Source: an uncultured Granulosicoccaceae bacterium
Lineage (GTDB): Bacteria > Pseudomonadota > Gammaproteobacteria > Granulosicoccales > Granulosicoccaceae
Length of the DNA stretch: 64,000 nt
NCBI GenBank assembly: GCA_938020525.1
Contig: CALIHW010000074.1
Coordinates: 1 to 64,000, forward strand
Direction of reading: 5' to 3'
This document shows, one piece after another, positions 18,850 through 29,031 of the stretch. How positions within the stretch are numbered: position 1 is the stretch's first letter; each line of letters starts with the position of its first letter. A program made the translations under genes and the position numbers. Below the pieces are notes generated by a model. The model had not been told where the DNA came from and made no database searches. It was given only the letters and a program-made list of their open reading frames with translations.

Positions 18850-19979
18850 GTCGATACTTCGCTTGCACCGTTAACGGCAGTAGTCACATAGAAATCCGGC
18901 TTAAGTTTCATTTGAGACTCATAACCGCCACCAACACTTTGAATAAAATGATCCACTGCATCTGCATGTACAAGACTGACTGTACATCCACCGAAGCCGG
19001 CACCAGTCATACGACTGCCAATCACGCCTTCTGTTTTCATCGATAGATCAACCATGCAATCCAGTGTTTCACTTGAAACCTCAAAGTCATCACGCAATGA
19101 TTTATGCGACTGCTGCATCAGTTTACCAAATTCTTCAAGTTGACCTGCTTTGAGTGCGATGGTTGCGCGATTTACCCGGTCAGATTCTTCTATAACATGT
19201 TGGGCACGCTTGCGAATGATTGGATCAGTAAGCAAGCCACTATGTTCTTGAAACTGGCTCGGTGTGACATGCGCCAGTTGTTCAGCACCGGTCACTGGAG
19301 CCAGCAATTTTAAGGCAGACTGACAGTCATTGACACGATCATTGTAGGCACTGCCTTTTAGGTTACGTGGCTGATTAGTGTTGCCAATTACGATTCGATA
19401 GTCACCCAGATTAAGCGGCACTTGCTGATACATTAACGTGGAGCAATCCAGTGCAACCGCACAGTCTTGCTCTGCCATGGCAATAACAAACTGATCCATG
19501 ATGCCGCATTGCACATTGATAAACGAGTTTTCAGATCGTTGCGCCAGCAAGGCGAGCTCCTGAGCTGATAACCCGACACCCGTCAGTTCATTTATTGCTA
19601 CTGCGGTCAACACAGACACAGATGCCGATGACGACAGCCCAGCACTCAAAGGCAGATCACCGGAATAATGGAATCTGAGTTTATTTAGACCGTTAGAACC
19701 TGAGTTAAACCCCAGCTTGACAAACTCAACCACTATCCCTAACGGGTAATTTACCCATTCGCGATCAATAGGCTTTATGTCACCATCAAACTCAATGGCA
19801 GTCTTGAAATCGAAGTCTTCAGACGATAGCGCAATACCCGATACCGAATTATCCTGCGTTATCTGCAGACTGGTACCGCGGTTTATCGCACAAGGAAAAA
19901 CCAGGCCTCCGTTAAAGTCTGTGTACTCGCCGATTAAATTCACCCGGCCCGGTGCATAAAATTTTCGAGGCTTGCTCAT
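18846..19979 (-). CDS. galK: Galactokinase
   Basis: A 377-residue GHMP kinase that phosphorylates galactose at C1. The three signatures are present: GRVNLIGEYTDFNGG (sugar specificity), LSAGLSSSASVSV (ATP phosphate loop) and MTGAGFGGCTVSLV. The catalytic Asp is in VQCGIMDQF. It overlaps both alpha-galactosidase and galT by 4 bp, giving a strictly coupled order. Confidence 0.95.
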   Translation of the reverse strand: MSKPRKFYAPGRVNLIGEYTDFNGGLVFPCAINRGTSLQITQDNSVSGIALSSEDFDFKTAIEFDGDIKPIDREWVNYPLGIVVEFVKLGFNSGSNGLNKLRFHYSGDLPLSAGLSSSASVSVLTAVAINELTGVGLSAQELALLAQRSENSFINVQCGIMDQFVIAMAEQDCAVALDCSTLMYQQVPLNLGDYRIVIGNTNQPRNLKGSAYNDRVNDCQSALKLLAPVTGAEQLAHVTPSQFQEHSGLLTDPIIRKRAQHVIEESDRVNRATIALKAGQLEEFGKLMQQSHKSLRDDFEVSSETLDCMVDLSMKTEGVIGSRMTGAGFGGCTVSLVHADAVDHFIQSVGGGYESQMKLKPDFYVTTAVNGASEVST

Positions 19980-22117
19980 TTTGACTTGATCTCCATTAAA
20001 ACCGCAGACTGCGCGGGCATGACAGGCAAGGCCAGCCCTACTGTCATTAGCAAGGCACCTTTCACTGTCACTCCATCAATTAACCACTTTGGAATCTTCT
20101 TGGTGAATTTCTCTAGATACTCTTTGTTCTGGCTCAATAGACGTACCTGGTAATTGGTTTCCTGATCCAACCCGCAGAGCACCATCGAGCCCGGTACTGT
20201 TTGGGCAAGGCTCGCTTCTGCAATGGCGAACCACCAGCTGACTTTCTTGTCATCGCTAACCAATCCATTGCAGGTCAGATTATCAATTGCGGTATCAAGC
20301 CGCCATGTCGTGCTGTTTGATAACCATTGGCGGTTATTCTTGTATAGAGACACGTAGTTTGAAAGTATCTCTTTCTCATCGGCATCGAGCTTTCTTGCAT
20401 CAATTTCATAACCATACTGCCCCTGCAACGCCACTATTGCACGGGTATGTATATTGATTTCTCTTCCGGTTAAATGTGCCTCAGCATGACCAACATGTGC
20501 ACCCATTATTTCCGGCGGATTAAAATAACTATAACCGCGCTGTATTTTTGCCCGATCAATTGCATCGATTGAATCTGACGTCCACACCCTGCCTGCATGT
20601 CGCAAGACACCCCAGTCAGCTCTCGCGCCTCCAGAACTGCAGGATTCAATTTCAAGCTCTGCAAAATTATCAGTAAGTTTCTGCATTAATCGATAGCAGG
20701 CACTGGTTTGCCTGACCATCCTGCTGCGCGTACCATCCCCTGCAAGAATCAAATCGCGATTATGATCCCACTTGATGTAATCAATCCGGTACTCGGTTAC
20801 CAGCGCTGCAATGTGCTCATAGAGGTAATCAAATACCTCTGTCTTATCAATATTCAACACCTGTTGATATCTGGCCAACGGCGTATCATGCGGCTGCAAA
20901 TGCAAGGCCCAGTCGGGGTGAGCACGATACAACTCACTATCGGGATTGACCATTTCAGGCTCAAACCACAAGCCAAACTGCATACCATGCGAACGAACGT
21001 GATCAACAACTGGTTGCAGCCCCTGCGGGTAGACGCCGTTGTCCACCACCCAGTCACCGAGGCCGGCATTGTCTGATCGACGCGCCGGGAACCAACCGTC
21101 ATCGAGAATAAAACGCTCAGCCCCCACCTCTGCGGCTGCATCGATCAGCGACTTAAGCGTATCCAGCTCATGATTAAAATAGACTGCCTCCCAGCTATTG
21201 GCGTGCACAGGTCTTTCGTTGCGAGTCCATGATGGGAGTAATTCACTTCGCATATACTGATGCATTGATTGACTGGCAGCATTCAAACCGCCAGTCGACT
21301 GTTTTTTAAAGTAGCAAGTCGGTGCTGTAAACGACTCACCTTGACTAAGGCGCAGCTCACCAGGATCAAGTGATACACCAGACTGATAATACACCCGGCA
21401 GTCACTCATCAACTCGATACTGCTCTGATGACTGCCACTCCAGGCGAGGTTAGCAGCTAACACATCGCCCTGATTTTGATTGAAGCCAGCCTGGCCTATC
21501 ATTACTCCCGGGTAGCGCTCATGACTAGTACGACCTCGATGACTTTGCAGCATCAATACCCCTGGCGAAATAGATGATCGATGGGTTTGAAATTCCAGTC
21601 CCCATCTGCCATGTAGATGCAAGCACTCGCGATAATTGCCCGGCAATGGCATTGTCGCGCTGGCGAGCCAGTCAACAGTATATTCATGCTCGTTCTGATT
21701 GCTCAGCGTAGTCGTAATTGAAAGAACACCAGTCGCTTCATGCAGTGACAAAGATAAAGCAACTTCTAAACGGCTTGCTGCATCCGCTAATAAAATCTGT
21801 AAACCCTGATCACTCTGTTCTACCGATACTCGACTCATTCGGTGATCAAACAAAGCACCATTACAGTGCCCTCTCAATGCCGGCGCGCAATCGATACCGC
21901 TGGATCTTTCAGGAAACAATGACAAGGGCACAGATTCATCAAGCTTTGCCATAGGAATTGGCAGATCAGTGATCGCAATGATACCTTCAAGATCATGGTC
22001 GTCAGTATCAGGCAGACGATCTCCAAACCACGCAATCGACGGCACAGATGTTTGACTGGATGCTGTCAGTAACAACGTCGAGTCGGCTGAGTCCAGTCTC
22101 CACAGGGATAGGGCCAT
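19976..22117 (-). CDS. Alpha-galactosidase, GH36
   Basis: A 713-residue enzyme releasing galactose from melibiose- or raffinose-type sugars. It has an N-terminal beta-supersandwich, then a TIM barrel with the nucleophile Asp in YIKWDHNRDL and the acid/base Asp in VWTSDSIDAIDR. ESCSSGGARADWGVL is the conserved substrate loop, and FILDDGWFPARRSD is also typical. No signal peptide, so it is cytoplasmic. It is the first gene of the four-gene galactose operon; the promoter must lie in 22118-22385, shared with the divergent nucleotidyltransferase. Confidence 0.93.
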   Translation of the reverse strand: MALSLWRLDSADSTLLLTASSQTSVPSIAWFGDRLPDTDDHDLEGIIAITDLPIPMAKLDESVPLSLFPERSSGIDCAPALRGHCNGALFDHRMSRVSVEQSDQGLQILLADAASRLEVALSLSLHEATGVLSITTTLSNQNEHEYTVDWLASATMPLPGNYRECLHLHGRWGLEFQTHRSSISPGVLMLQSHRGRTSHERYPGVMIGQAGFNQNQGDVLAANLAWSGSHQSSIELMSDCRVYYQSGVSLDPGELRLSQGESFTAPTCYFKKQSTGGLNAASQSMHQYMRSELLPSWTRNERPVHANSWEAVYFNHELDTLKSLIDAAAEVGAERFILDDGWFPARRSDNAGLGDWVVDNGVYPQGLQPVVDHVRSHGMQFGLWFEPEMVNPDSELYRAHPDWALHLQPHDTPLARYQQVLNIDKTEVFDYLYEHIAALVTEYRIDYIKWDHNRDLILAGDGTRSRMVRQTSACYRLMQKLTDNFAELEIESCSSGGARADWGVLRHAGRVWTSDSIDAIDRAKIQRGYSYFNPPEIMGAHVGHAEAHLTGREINIHTRAIVALQGQYGYEIDARKLDADEKEILSNYVSLYKNNRQWLSNSTTWRLDTAIDNLTCNGLVSDDKKVSWWFAIAEASLAQTVPGSMVLCGLDQETNYQVRLLSQNKEYLEKFTKKIPKWLIDGVTVKGALLMTVGLALPVMPAQSAVLMEIKSK

Positions 22118-22385
22118 ACTTATAAAAGTCCGGAATTACGCATGACAGGGAATTGACCGCAGCTAAATATCATTTGGCGGAGTCAGCAAATTAACCAATG
22201 ACACCAGGACACTCAATGCAGCATCATCTGCTGGCATCAGCTATAGTAGCGCCGCAAACTAATTGTAGCCCGATGCCAAAAAGTCGCACATCCTAATACG
22301 CTAAAAGGCATTTGACCAGAAATAAAGTCCCAAATCAGGCTGACAAATACAGCGATACCCACACCAACGCGACACCGCCTCACGA

Positions 22386-23132
22386 ATGACAAAAACACCA
22401 ATCACCAGCGCCGTGCTTCTGGCAGCAGGTCGAGGGAAAAGACTTCGACCCCACACTAATTCCACCCCCAAACCGTTACTACCGGTAGGCGGTGTTCCAA
22501 CACTGGATCTCTATTTTACAAGTCTCGCCGCCGCCGGTGTGAAAGATACCGTTGTAATCGTGAACCATCTTGCAGAACAGATAGAACAGTACGCAGATGA
22601 AGTACCCTCCCGTTTTGGCATAACATGCTCAACCGTCAGACAGCCGATACTCGATGGCACGGCCTCCGCGCTTGAGGCGGTACTAATTGATAGCCGGTAC
22701 GACAAGCAATTGAAACCATTGATAAGCAGGCCGTTCCTGCTCATCGCCACCGACTATTTGATACCGGATTCATTCATACCTGACCTGCTGACTTTCTATC
22801 TATCCAACCCTGAAGATATCGCAGTCAGTATCAAAACAGTGCCTGAAGAAGAACTTGCCTCACGCAGCAGCATACGCTTTGCAGAAGATGGCTCGATCAC
22901 AGAAGTCGTGGAAAAGCCGTTAGCAGGCGAAGCGCCGAGCAGCTACTCTGCAAATCTGGCATATGTACTACCTGCAGAAATTCTGCAGTTGCTGGCCGAT
23001 GTTAGCTGTTCAGCTCGCGGTGAACGCGAAGTACAATCTGCAATAAACTGCTTTCTTGCAACACAAGGTACGGCGCGCGGTATTGTTCAGTCCGCACCCA
23101 GTGAATGGACACCAGCTCTATTAAAGGGTTGA
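22386..23132 (+). CDS. Sugar-phosphate nucleotidyltransferase
   Basis: A 248-residue single-domain NTP transferase. The signature AVLLAAGRGKRLRPHT with PKPLLPVGG binds the nucleotide; ATDYLI is the metal-binding strand; VVEKPL is the second substrate loop. It makes an NDP-sugar, but the sugar cannot be read from the sequence. Divergence from the galactose operon raises the possibility that it makes or recycles UDP-hexose for the GalT reaction; this is inference. Confidence 0.8.
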   Translation: MTKTPITSAVLLAAGRGKRLRPHTNSTPKPLLPVGGVPTLDLYFTSLAAAGVKDTVVIVNHLAEQIEQYADEVPSRFGITCSTVRQPILDGTASALEAVLIDSRYDKQLKPLISRPFLLIATDYLIPDSFIPDLLTFYLSNPEDIAVSIKTVPEEELASRSSIRFAEDGSITEVVEKPLAGEAPSSYSANLAYVLPAEILQLLADVSCSARGEREVQSAINCFLATQGTARGIVQSAPSEWTPALLKG

Positions 23133-23159
23133 CCAGGCCAGGATTGTTAAAACCGGTCT

Positions 23160-24020
23160 TTAACGGAAAAGCATTATCGGTACTTTGCACGAACCGATCA
23201 TTTGCGTGGTAGTAGATCCGATTATCAGGTTGCGAATTCGAGAATGCCCATAAGCACCCATAACCAACAAATCGTAGTTATCTTTATCTACCGCTTCTGA
23301 AATAACGGTATCCGGCTGACCGGAAATTACTTCTGACTCTGCGTTAAAACCCGCCTCACGCAGCGCCGCAACAGCACCCCACAGTGGTTTACAGTTAAGG
23401 TTGGATTCGGCACCTACCTGAATCAATTGAAACTCAAGCCCTTTAAACATTTCGCTGCGAACAATATGTTCAACCGCTTTTATCGCACTTGAACCACCAT
23501 CAAAGGCAATAAGAATTTTCTTTACAGGTTTGAATTCTCTGGAGGCCACCAGCACCGGCTTTTTGGTTGAACGAACCACTCGCTCCAGATTGGAGCCAAG
23601 ATGCTCCATATTCAGATGCGATTGTTCACCTCGCTTGCCGATGACAATTAGATCAGCGTCATCTTCAAGCTCTTCCATGGTTGCCACCAGCTGGCCATGG
23701 CGCAACATCGATGTGACGTTAACAGCTCCCATTTTCGCAGCTCTAGCCTGAGCATCTTCAAGAATTGCTCTGCCGCGCTTATTGACCAGCCGCGCCTTCT
23801 GACCATCTAGCTCCGCCAGTTCTTCGAGCAGTGCGCTGCGTGCACCAAGACCAATGCTACCACTGAGGTCTGTATTGTCAGCTGCTGCCTCACGCCGCCC
23901 AAGCACATGCAGCAACATCAATGATGTTTCACCAAAAGATGCAATCCATCCTGCGTGATCACAAACACTTTGCGCATATCCAGAGCCGTCTATCAGTGCA
24001 ATGATTCTGTTCATCATCAA
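23160..24020 (-). CDS. Tandem-domain universal stress protein
   Basis: A 286-residue protein with two UspA domains (about residues 5-150 and 160-286). The C-terminal domain keeps the ATP-binding pattern G-2x-G-9x-G(S/T) as [21 protein letters not shown]; the N-terminal domain has the related [23 protein letters not shown]. It overlaps the upstream SulP gene by 4 bp, implying that it accompanies or regulates that transporter. Such SulP-Usp pairs recur in proteobacteria. Confidence 0.87.
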   Translation of the reverse strand: MMMNRIIALIDGSGYAQSVCDHAGWIASFGETSLMLLHVLGRREAAADNTDLSGSIGLGARSALLEELAELDGQKARLVNKRGRAILEDAQARAAKMGAVNVTSMLRHGQLVATMEELEDDADLIVIGKRGEQSHLNMEHLGSNLERVVRSTKKPVLVASREFKPVKKILIAFDGGSSAIKAVEHIVRSEMFKGLEFQLIQVGAESNLNCKPLWGAVAALREAGFNAESEVISGQPDTVISEAVDKDNYDLLVMGAYGHSRIRNLIIGSTTTQMIGSCKVPIMLFR

Positions 24021-25507
24021 TGCCCCATCAAGCGCTCGAGCGCTCCTGGTTTATCGTAGACCCCCAGTTTGTCTACAAGTGTCTCACTGGCTTCGTTCAT
24101 ACCGATAATCTCCACCTCAGCTCCCTCCCGACGGAACTTTAATACCACAGTATCAATCGCACTGACACTGGAGATATCCCATATATGAGCATTGGATACA
24201 TCAATCACGACTTTATCGAGCGATTCTTTAAAGTCAAACGAACTATTGAAAGCTTCAACCGATGCAAAGAATAGCTGCCCTTCGACCAGATAAGTTCGTT
24301 CAGTCCCGTCTGTTGTGGCTGTTGATGTAACCCGGAAGAGTCTTGAAATTTTCCAGGCAAAGAATATCCCCGAGAACAACACCCCAACCAGCACTCCGAT
24401 AGCGAGGTTGTGGGTAGCGACCACCACAATCACTGTCGCAAGCATCACTATAGAAGAGCTGCGCGGATGCTCTCTGAGGTTTTTAATCGACGACCAGCTA
24501 AACGTACCGATAGACACCATGATCATAATCGCAACGAGTGCTGCCATGGGGATTTTCTTCACCCACTCACCCAAAAATACAATCATGATGAGTAGAAATA
24601 TACCGGCGCAAAAAGTAGACAATCGACCACGGCCACCAGACTTCACATTGATGATTGACTGACCAATCATTGCACAACCAGCCATTCCACCCATAAATCC
24701 GGTGACAGTGTTGGCAATGCCCTGACCGATACACTCACGGTTTTTATCACTGCGGGTGTCCGTCAGTTCATCAACTATGGATGCAGTCATTAAAGACTCC
24801 AGCAATCCAACCGCCGCCACACCTGCAGAGTAAGGCAGAATAATTTTCAAAGTTTCCAGAGTCAGAGGGATATCAGGTAAAAGAAATACCGGCAGCGTGT
24901 CAGGTAGCTCACCCATGTCACCCACAGTGCGCAAATCAAGCCCCAGCACGATAGTAATAACAGTCAGCACAATGATGCATACCAGCGGTGACGGCACCGC
25001 ATTCGTAACACGTGGCAACAAATAAATAATCGCCAGACCCGCAGCAATCATTACATAAGTCAGCGGTGGCACGTTAATTAGCTCCGGTAGCTGCGCCATA
25101 AAAATCAATATCGCCAGCGCATTGACGAATCCAGTCATCACAGACCGTGAGACAAATCGCATCACAAAGCCAAGCTTCAATATCCCTGCGATAACCTGCA
25201 ATACACCAGCAAGCACAGTCGCTGCGAGCAGATACTGCAGCCCGTGATCCTTAACCAGTGTAACCATCAATACGGCGGTAGCAGCAGTCGCAGCCGAAAT
25301 CATACCCGGTCGCCCTCCGGTAATCGCCACGATTACAGCGATTGAGAAGGATGCATACAGTCCAATCTTCGGATCAACACCGGCAATAATCGAGAACGCG
25401 ATTGCTTCCGGAATCAAAGCCAGTGCCACCACCAGGCCCGCCAGTATGTCCGCACGAATGTTACCGAACCACTCTCTTTGCAGCTCCACCAGAAAATCAG
25501 CTCTCAC
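24017..25507 (-). CDS. SulP-family anion transporter with STAS domain
   Basis: A 496-residue membrane protein, short for the family (usually about 550). The N-terminus has [27 protein letters not shown], the conserved SulP helix 1; further on is [23 protein letters not shown], the helix 8 region. A STAS domain covers about residues 400-496 ([21 protein letters not shown]). SulP proteins move sulfate, bicarbonate or other anions, and the substrate here is undetermined. Start is GTG at 25507. It is coupled with the Usp gene. Confidence 0.88.
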   Translation of the reverse strand: MRADFLVELQREWFGNIRADILAGLVVALALIPEAIAFSIIAGVDPKIGLYASFSIAVIVAITGGRPGMISAATAATAVLMVTLVKDHGLQYLLAATVLAGVLQVIAGILKLGFVMRFVSRSVMTGFVNALAILIFMAQLPELINVPPLTYVMIAAGLAIIYLLPRVTNAVPSPLVCIIVLTVITIVLGLDLRTVGDMGELPDTLPVFLLPDIPLTLETLKIILPYSAGVAAVGLLESLMTASIVDELTDTRSDKNRECIGQGIANTVTGFMGGMAGCAMIGQSIINVKSGGRGRLSTFCAGIFLLIMIVFLGEWVKKIPMAALVAIMIMVSIGTFSWSSIKNLREHPRSSSIVMLATVIVVVATHNLAIGVLVGVLFSGIFFAWKISRLFRVTSTATTDGTERTYLVEGQLFFASVEAFNSSFDFKESLDKVVIDVSNAHIWDISSVSAIDTVVLKFRREGAEVEIIGMNEASETLVDKLGVYDKPGALERLMGH

Positions 25508-25827
25508 AGATTTTCTCCGTTATAAATGTGTATGACAGGGCTTACAGCAAGAATCGGGGGATCAATCATCTGCCACACAGACAGTGATACATATAAGTTA
25601 TTCAAAATGGAAAATTCTGTGGTGAGAGAGAGATGGCAGGGACGCGCCACGATTCGGTCGGAACCGGACTTGGCCGTTATTGTATAGCGGTTGATTGAGT
25701 AGCTGTTGAACAGGGAATGAGCAATAGACTTCACTCGAATTGCGCAGATTATAGCAGTCGCCAGTCACTTCTTAAGTGAAATTTTAATTCACCTTCTGAA
25801 TCAATTTTTTGTCGCTAATTATGGGCT

Positions 25828-25893
25828 GGTAGTGCGCCGGTAATGCTCTGGTGGTGCGTTGGTAGCACTCTGGTAACTCGCTGATAATGCTCA
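25828..25893. repeat. 11-bp tandem repeat, six units
   Basis: Six units in exact 11-bp phase, consensus GGTAATGCTCT: starts at 25828, 25839, 25850, 25861, 25872 and 25883. The array ends 7 bp beyond the stop of the leftward DMSP lyase-like gene. Confidence 0.88.
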
Positions 25894-25900
25894 GCACTAC

Positions 25901-26500
25901 TCAGGCTTTGGCCGGCAGCCCTGCGTAGCTATAACCGTCAGTAGAAATATCACCATGCCATACATACACCGACATAAACCCGCAATCACGGGTACGATTT
26001 GCATGCTCCAACATAGACGGGTGGTATGACCTGTCACCGCAGACATGAGGCGTGTACGGATCGCTGCCTCTCTTCCAGTCCGCCTGCCCCGCCAACATGA
26101 TATAAATTTCTTCAGCCGGATGAGTACGAACGCCATATTCAGCCTCTGGCAGCATGCCATACAAACCAAGACGTACAGAATCTGAGAACACAAGTCCGGT
26201 AGGCCCCAGCAATTCAACATGCGCCTTCGAAAAACTGTGCTTAACATAAAGCGGATCACTACTGGATTGAGGTGGTATCCACTGGAACGGAGCATCTGCA
26301 ATCAACCCGCAAATCGGATGAGCATCTTCAGCTGCCATAACCTTCAAAATGGATTCCTGTAAATTGGCGGACGTACTGGAAGGTAAGTCTACTCGGGCTG
26401 CCAGACCGGACGATGCCAACAACGCTTGCCGGGCATATCTCTCGATTGGCCGATCGCCGTCGAATACATCAGCCAACTCTTTGAATAATAATTCCAGCAT
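25901..26500 (-). CDS. DddQ-like DMSP lyase family cupin
   Basis: A 199-residue single cupin. The metal site matches DddQ: His, Glu and Tyr in THPAEEIYIMLAG and a second-motif His in HPSMLEHA; GDIS at the end resembles the WxGDL segment. DddQ cleaves dimethylsulfoniopropionate to DMS and acrylate in marine bacteria. Length equals DddQ (about 200). The start at 26500 was chosen because 26527 would overlap the upstream GFA gene. Some relatives of this fold are not DMSP lyases, so activity is probable, not certain. No acrylate-use genes are adjacent. Confidence 0.7.
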   Translation of the reverse strand: MLELLFKELADVFDGDRPIERYARQALLASSGLAARVDLPSSTSANLQESILKVMAAEDAHPICGLIADAPFQWIPPQSSSDPLYVKHSFSKAHVELLGPTGLVFSDSVRLGLYGMLPEAEYGVRTHPAEEIYIMLAGQADWKRGSDPYTPHVCGDRSYHPSMLEHANRTRDCGFMSVYVWHGDISTDGYSYAGLPAKA

Positions 26501-26510
26501 GCAATTCACC

Positions 26511-26978
26511 CTATGCAAGATCACCAAAACGCTTCTTATACAACGCTTCTATATCGCTGTTGTTATCCGGTTGGGTTTCAAAACACAAATCATCCGCGGG
26601 CGGTATAAACCATCCTGCTGCTGAAGATAACCAGATGTGAGCCACCGGCTGGGCATATTTTTGATCATCCAGCGTACCACCTCGCACTGCATAGATACCG
26701 TCATTCGGATCGCTCCCGTGTCTGATGCGCACACCGCAGTCGCCACAAAACTCTCCATACCTTTTTATGTTATTGCCGACCATCCATACTATACGTGCAA
26801 GCTGACCCTGCTCGAGATTGAAAGACTCCGCAGCAACAAGGCAAGATACATTAAATGCACTACTCGACGCACGGCGGCAATTCGAACAGTGACAGGTATA
26901 CACCATATTTGGCGCCTTCGATAAGAAATATCTTACAGCGCCACACTGACAACCACCGGTAATATTTCCACTACTCAC
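26511..26978 (-). CDS. GFA-family zinc protein
   Basis: A 155-residue protein of the GFA/CENP-V domain family. Zinc ligands are visible: GGCQCGAVRY, YTCHCSNCRRAS and FCGDCGVRIRHG. The family includes glutathione-dependent formaldehyde-activating enzymes and carbon-sulfur lyases. It lies 10 bp upstream of the DMSP lyase-like gene on the same strand, so a shared transcript is likely. A second, unlinked GFA gene is at 56557. Confidence 0.85.
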   Translation of the reverse strand: MSSGNITGGCQCGAVRYFLSKAPNMVYTCHCSNCRRASSSAFNVSCLVAAESFNLEQGQLARIVWMVGNNIKRYGEFCGDCGVRIRHGSDPNDGIYAVRGGTLDDQKYAQPVAHIWLSSAAGWFIPPADDLCFETQPDNNSDIEALYKKRFGDLA

Positions 26979-27488
26979 CGCCTACTCCTAATAGAGTCAC
27001 TTACCCTCCCAGAGACTACAAATGATTGTTTACTTCGATAGAGGGTTTTTCATAATATAGCACCGAGGTCGCTAAAAATTCCCCACTTTGAAATTAAACA
27101 ACGCTTGCGATTCTCCGATGGCGGGTGTCGTCAAAGGTTTTAGTGACTATCACATGACCTTAACCAGTGCCGCTTTTGTCATTCTCCCCAGAGAGAATCC
27201 GGCGTGTAGTTTGCGCCGGACGAGGGGTGTGTCTGGTTAGATACTCAATAAGACTTCGGGCTTAAACTTTGAATTTATTGCCAAAAGTATCCCTCTCCCA
27301 ATGCAAACTACGCATTGGACTCTCTCATAGGGAGAGTGACTTGGCTTTGGGTACGTGTATTAAAATATAGCCGAACAGGATTTCAAAAAATGCTTTGGCG
27401 ACAGCCTCCCATGAGAGAATAACTATTCAGGCATCGGTTAACCCAAGAAAGTGTTTTCTGATTCTCTAAAGACAGGCAACTCAATTCA
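26979..27488. other. Hairpin-rich intergenic region
   Basis: No gene is supported over 500 bp. It contains a 7-bp hairpin (TCCGGCG / CGCCGGA, 27198-27220) and a nested pair (CCAATGC / GCATTGG at 27298-27318, within CTCTCCC / GGGAGAG at 27293-27336). It could be a degraded repeat or an untranslated leader; I cannot tell. Confidence 0.5.
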
Positions 27489-27650
27489 AGTGGGCTGTGC
27501 GGGAAGTTCGGTAACAGACTTTTCACAGCCACAGTCGTCAGAGCAAGGCGAAAAAACGCAGGCATAGCAGGGCCTACGTCCTGTTTTTTTAACGCAGCTA
27601 TGGCGGCTGTGGCTTCGAGGCGTGTTACCGAACTTTCCAAACAGCCCACT
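27489..27650. repeat. MITE-like element, family 2, full copy
   Basis: A 162-bp element ending in inverted repeats: left AGTGGGCTGTGCGGGAAGTT and right, reverse complemented, AGTGGGCTGTTTGGAAAGTT; both continue with CGGTAACA. The interior is also partly palindromic (AAAAAACGCAGG facing CCTGTTTTTTT), so the whole unit can fold into one long hairpin. No coding capacity. Half copies occur at 37975-38023 and 42422-42474. Confidence 0.85.
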
Positions 27651-27698
27651 CATGCTATAAGTATTCTTAATGAGCAACTGCCCCATCACAACATCACC

Positions 27699-28436
27699 AT
27701 GAGATTGGTTTCATGGAATATTCGCGCAGGTGGCGGCAAGCGTGCTGAAGGTATAGTCAAACAAATACAAGATTGGCAACCGGATATCGTCGCGCTATCT
27801 GAATTTCGCGACACAGAGGCAAGTGTCTGGATTGCAGCACAGCTAAAGTCCCTCGGACTTTCTTATCAACGCACAACAACCGACCCATCTAAACCTGCAG
27901 TCAACTCATTGCTATTGGCATCACGCTGGCCACTTAGAATAGTCAATCTTAAGAATGCACCTAAAAGCCCGAGGCGCTGGCTGCATGCCAATGTCGCATC
28001 ACCTATTCCGATCACCATTATCGCGATTCACATTCCAAATCGATCCACCGGTCTTAAGTATCCTTTTCTAGATGCAACGATCAATACAATCAAACAGTGG
28101 CGCGGACCACCCGCAGTCATCCTGGGTGATACCAACTCAGGCTGTATTGATATTGATGAAGAATCACCTGCATTTAATAAAATTGAAGATCAGTGGATGA
28201 AAAACATTGATCAACTTCAATGGAAAGATGCATTTCGCCATCTGCACAAAAATAAACGACGCTTTACCTGGTACTCACCGAATGGACGCAATGGATTCAG
28301 ACTGGATCAGGCGTTTCTACACCCGGCACTTCACAGCAAGCTAAATCGATTCGAGTACATCTGGGGTGGCGATACTTCTGTTCGCCGTGACATTCTCAGC
28401 GATCACGCGTCTATCGTGATGGACCTCGATCTGTAG
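27699..28436 (+). CDS. Endonuclease/exonuclease/phosphatase family protein
   Basis: About 245 residues of the EEP (DNase I-like) fold. Key residues visible: MRLVSWNIRAGG (catalytic Asn), DIVALSEFRD (metal Glu), AIHIPN, GDTNSGCID (Asp and Asn), and the final SDHASIVMDL (catalytic Asp-His). The frame stays open upstream into the MITE, but the Met at 27699 begins exactly at the first fold strand. Substrate (DNA, lipid or sugar phosphate) is not predictable. No signal peptide. Confidence 0.82.
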   Translation: MRLVSWNIRAGGGKRAEGIVKQIQDWQPDIVALSEFRDTEASVWIAAQLKSLGLSYQRTTTDPSKPAVNSLLLASRWPLRIVNLKNAPKSPRRWLHANVASPIPITIIAIHIPNRSTGLKYPFLDATINTIKQWRGPPAVILGDTNSGCIDIDEESPAFNKIEDQWMKNIDQLQWKDAFRHLHKNKRRFTWYSPNGRNGFRLDQAFLHPALHSKLNRFEYIWGGDTSVRRDILSDHASIVMDLDL

Positions 28437-28441
28437 CATTG

Positions 28442-28912
28442 TCATAGCAGGTCAAGTGAAGACGCCACCTGATCTCTGGCTTCACATCCGTCAGGACAAA
28501 TCGCATCGAGCTTGTAAAGATTAGAACGTGCAGACTCCCGATCACCGATACTCATAAACAGTACCGCCTGCTCGCTCAAGGTTTGGCTGTTCTCACTGTC
28601 AATTTCAAGCGATTTTTCGAATGCGATCTTGGATCCAAGGAAATCGCCTTTCTTAAATGATGCGACGCCAAGCAATCGCCAGACTTCAGAATTATTTTCA
28701 TGAGACTTTGATAGCAGCTTGAGCTTCTTTACGGCAGCCCGGTAATCACGGTCGTCAATTAACTGTATTGCTTCGGTTAAACTTAGCCCTACGCCACTTC
28801 CCATCAATTGAGACTTTACAGGCGGTGCTTCAACAGCGTCAGCATCCGAATTAGATTCTGCAGCCGCAACACTAGCCACTATACATACCATAAATATCAA
28901 ACTGCATTTCAT
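28442..28912 (-). CDS. Secreted TPR-repeat protein
   Basis: About 156 residues with a signal peptide (MKCSLIFMVCIVASVAAA). Two to three tetratricopeptide repeats follow (YRAAVKKLKLLSKSHENNSEVWRLLG and GDFLGSKIAFEKSLEIDSEN). A C-terminal Cys pair (ICPDGC) fits a periplasmic disulfide. Probably a periplasmic scaffold; partner unknown. The Met at 28912 was chosen because it starts the signal peptide. Confidence 0.75.
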   Translation of the reverse strand: MKCSLIFMVCIVASVAAAESNSDADAVEAPPVKSQLMGSGVGLSLTEAIQLIDDRDYRAAVKKLKLLSKSHENNSEVWRLLGVASFKKGDFLGSKIAFEKSLEIDSENSQTLSEQAVLFMSIGDRESARSNLYKLDAICPDGCEARDQVASSLDLL

Positions 28913-29031
28913 CAGAACCCTCCCGGTCGTCAAAACTGCATCGACTTCCCACAAATGCCCACCACCAAGTCGAAATATCCATAGCCCGCAAAAATACGTC
29001 TGGTAAATTGGATTACTGCTACCATCCGCCA

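Noticed and set aside
27120-27340. Hairpin-rich region as a riboswitch or small RNA
   Set aside because: Stems are short, nested inconsistently, and no clear expression platform or T run is near.
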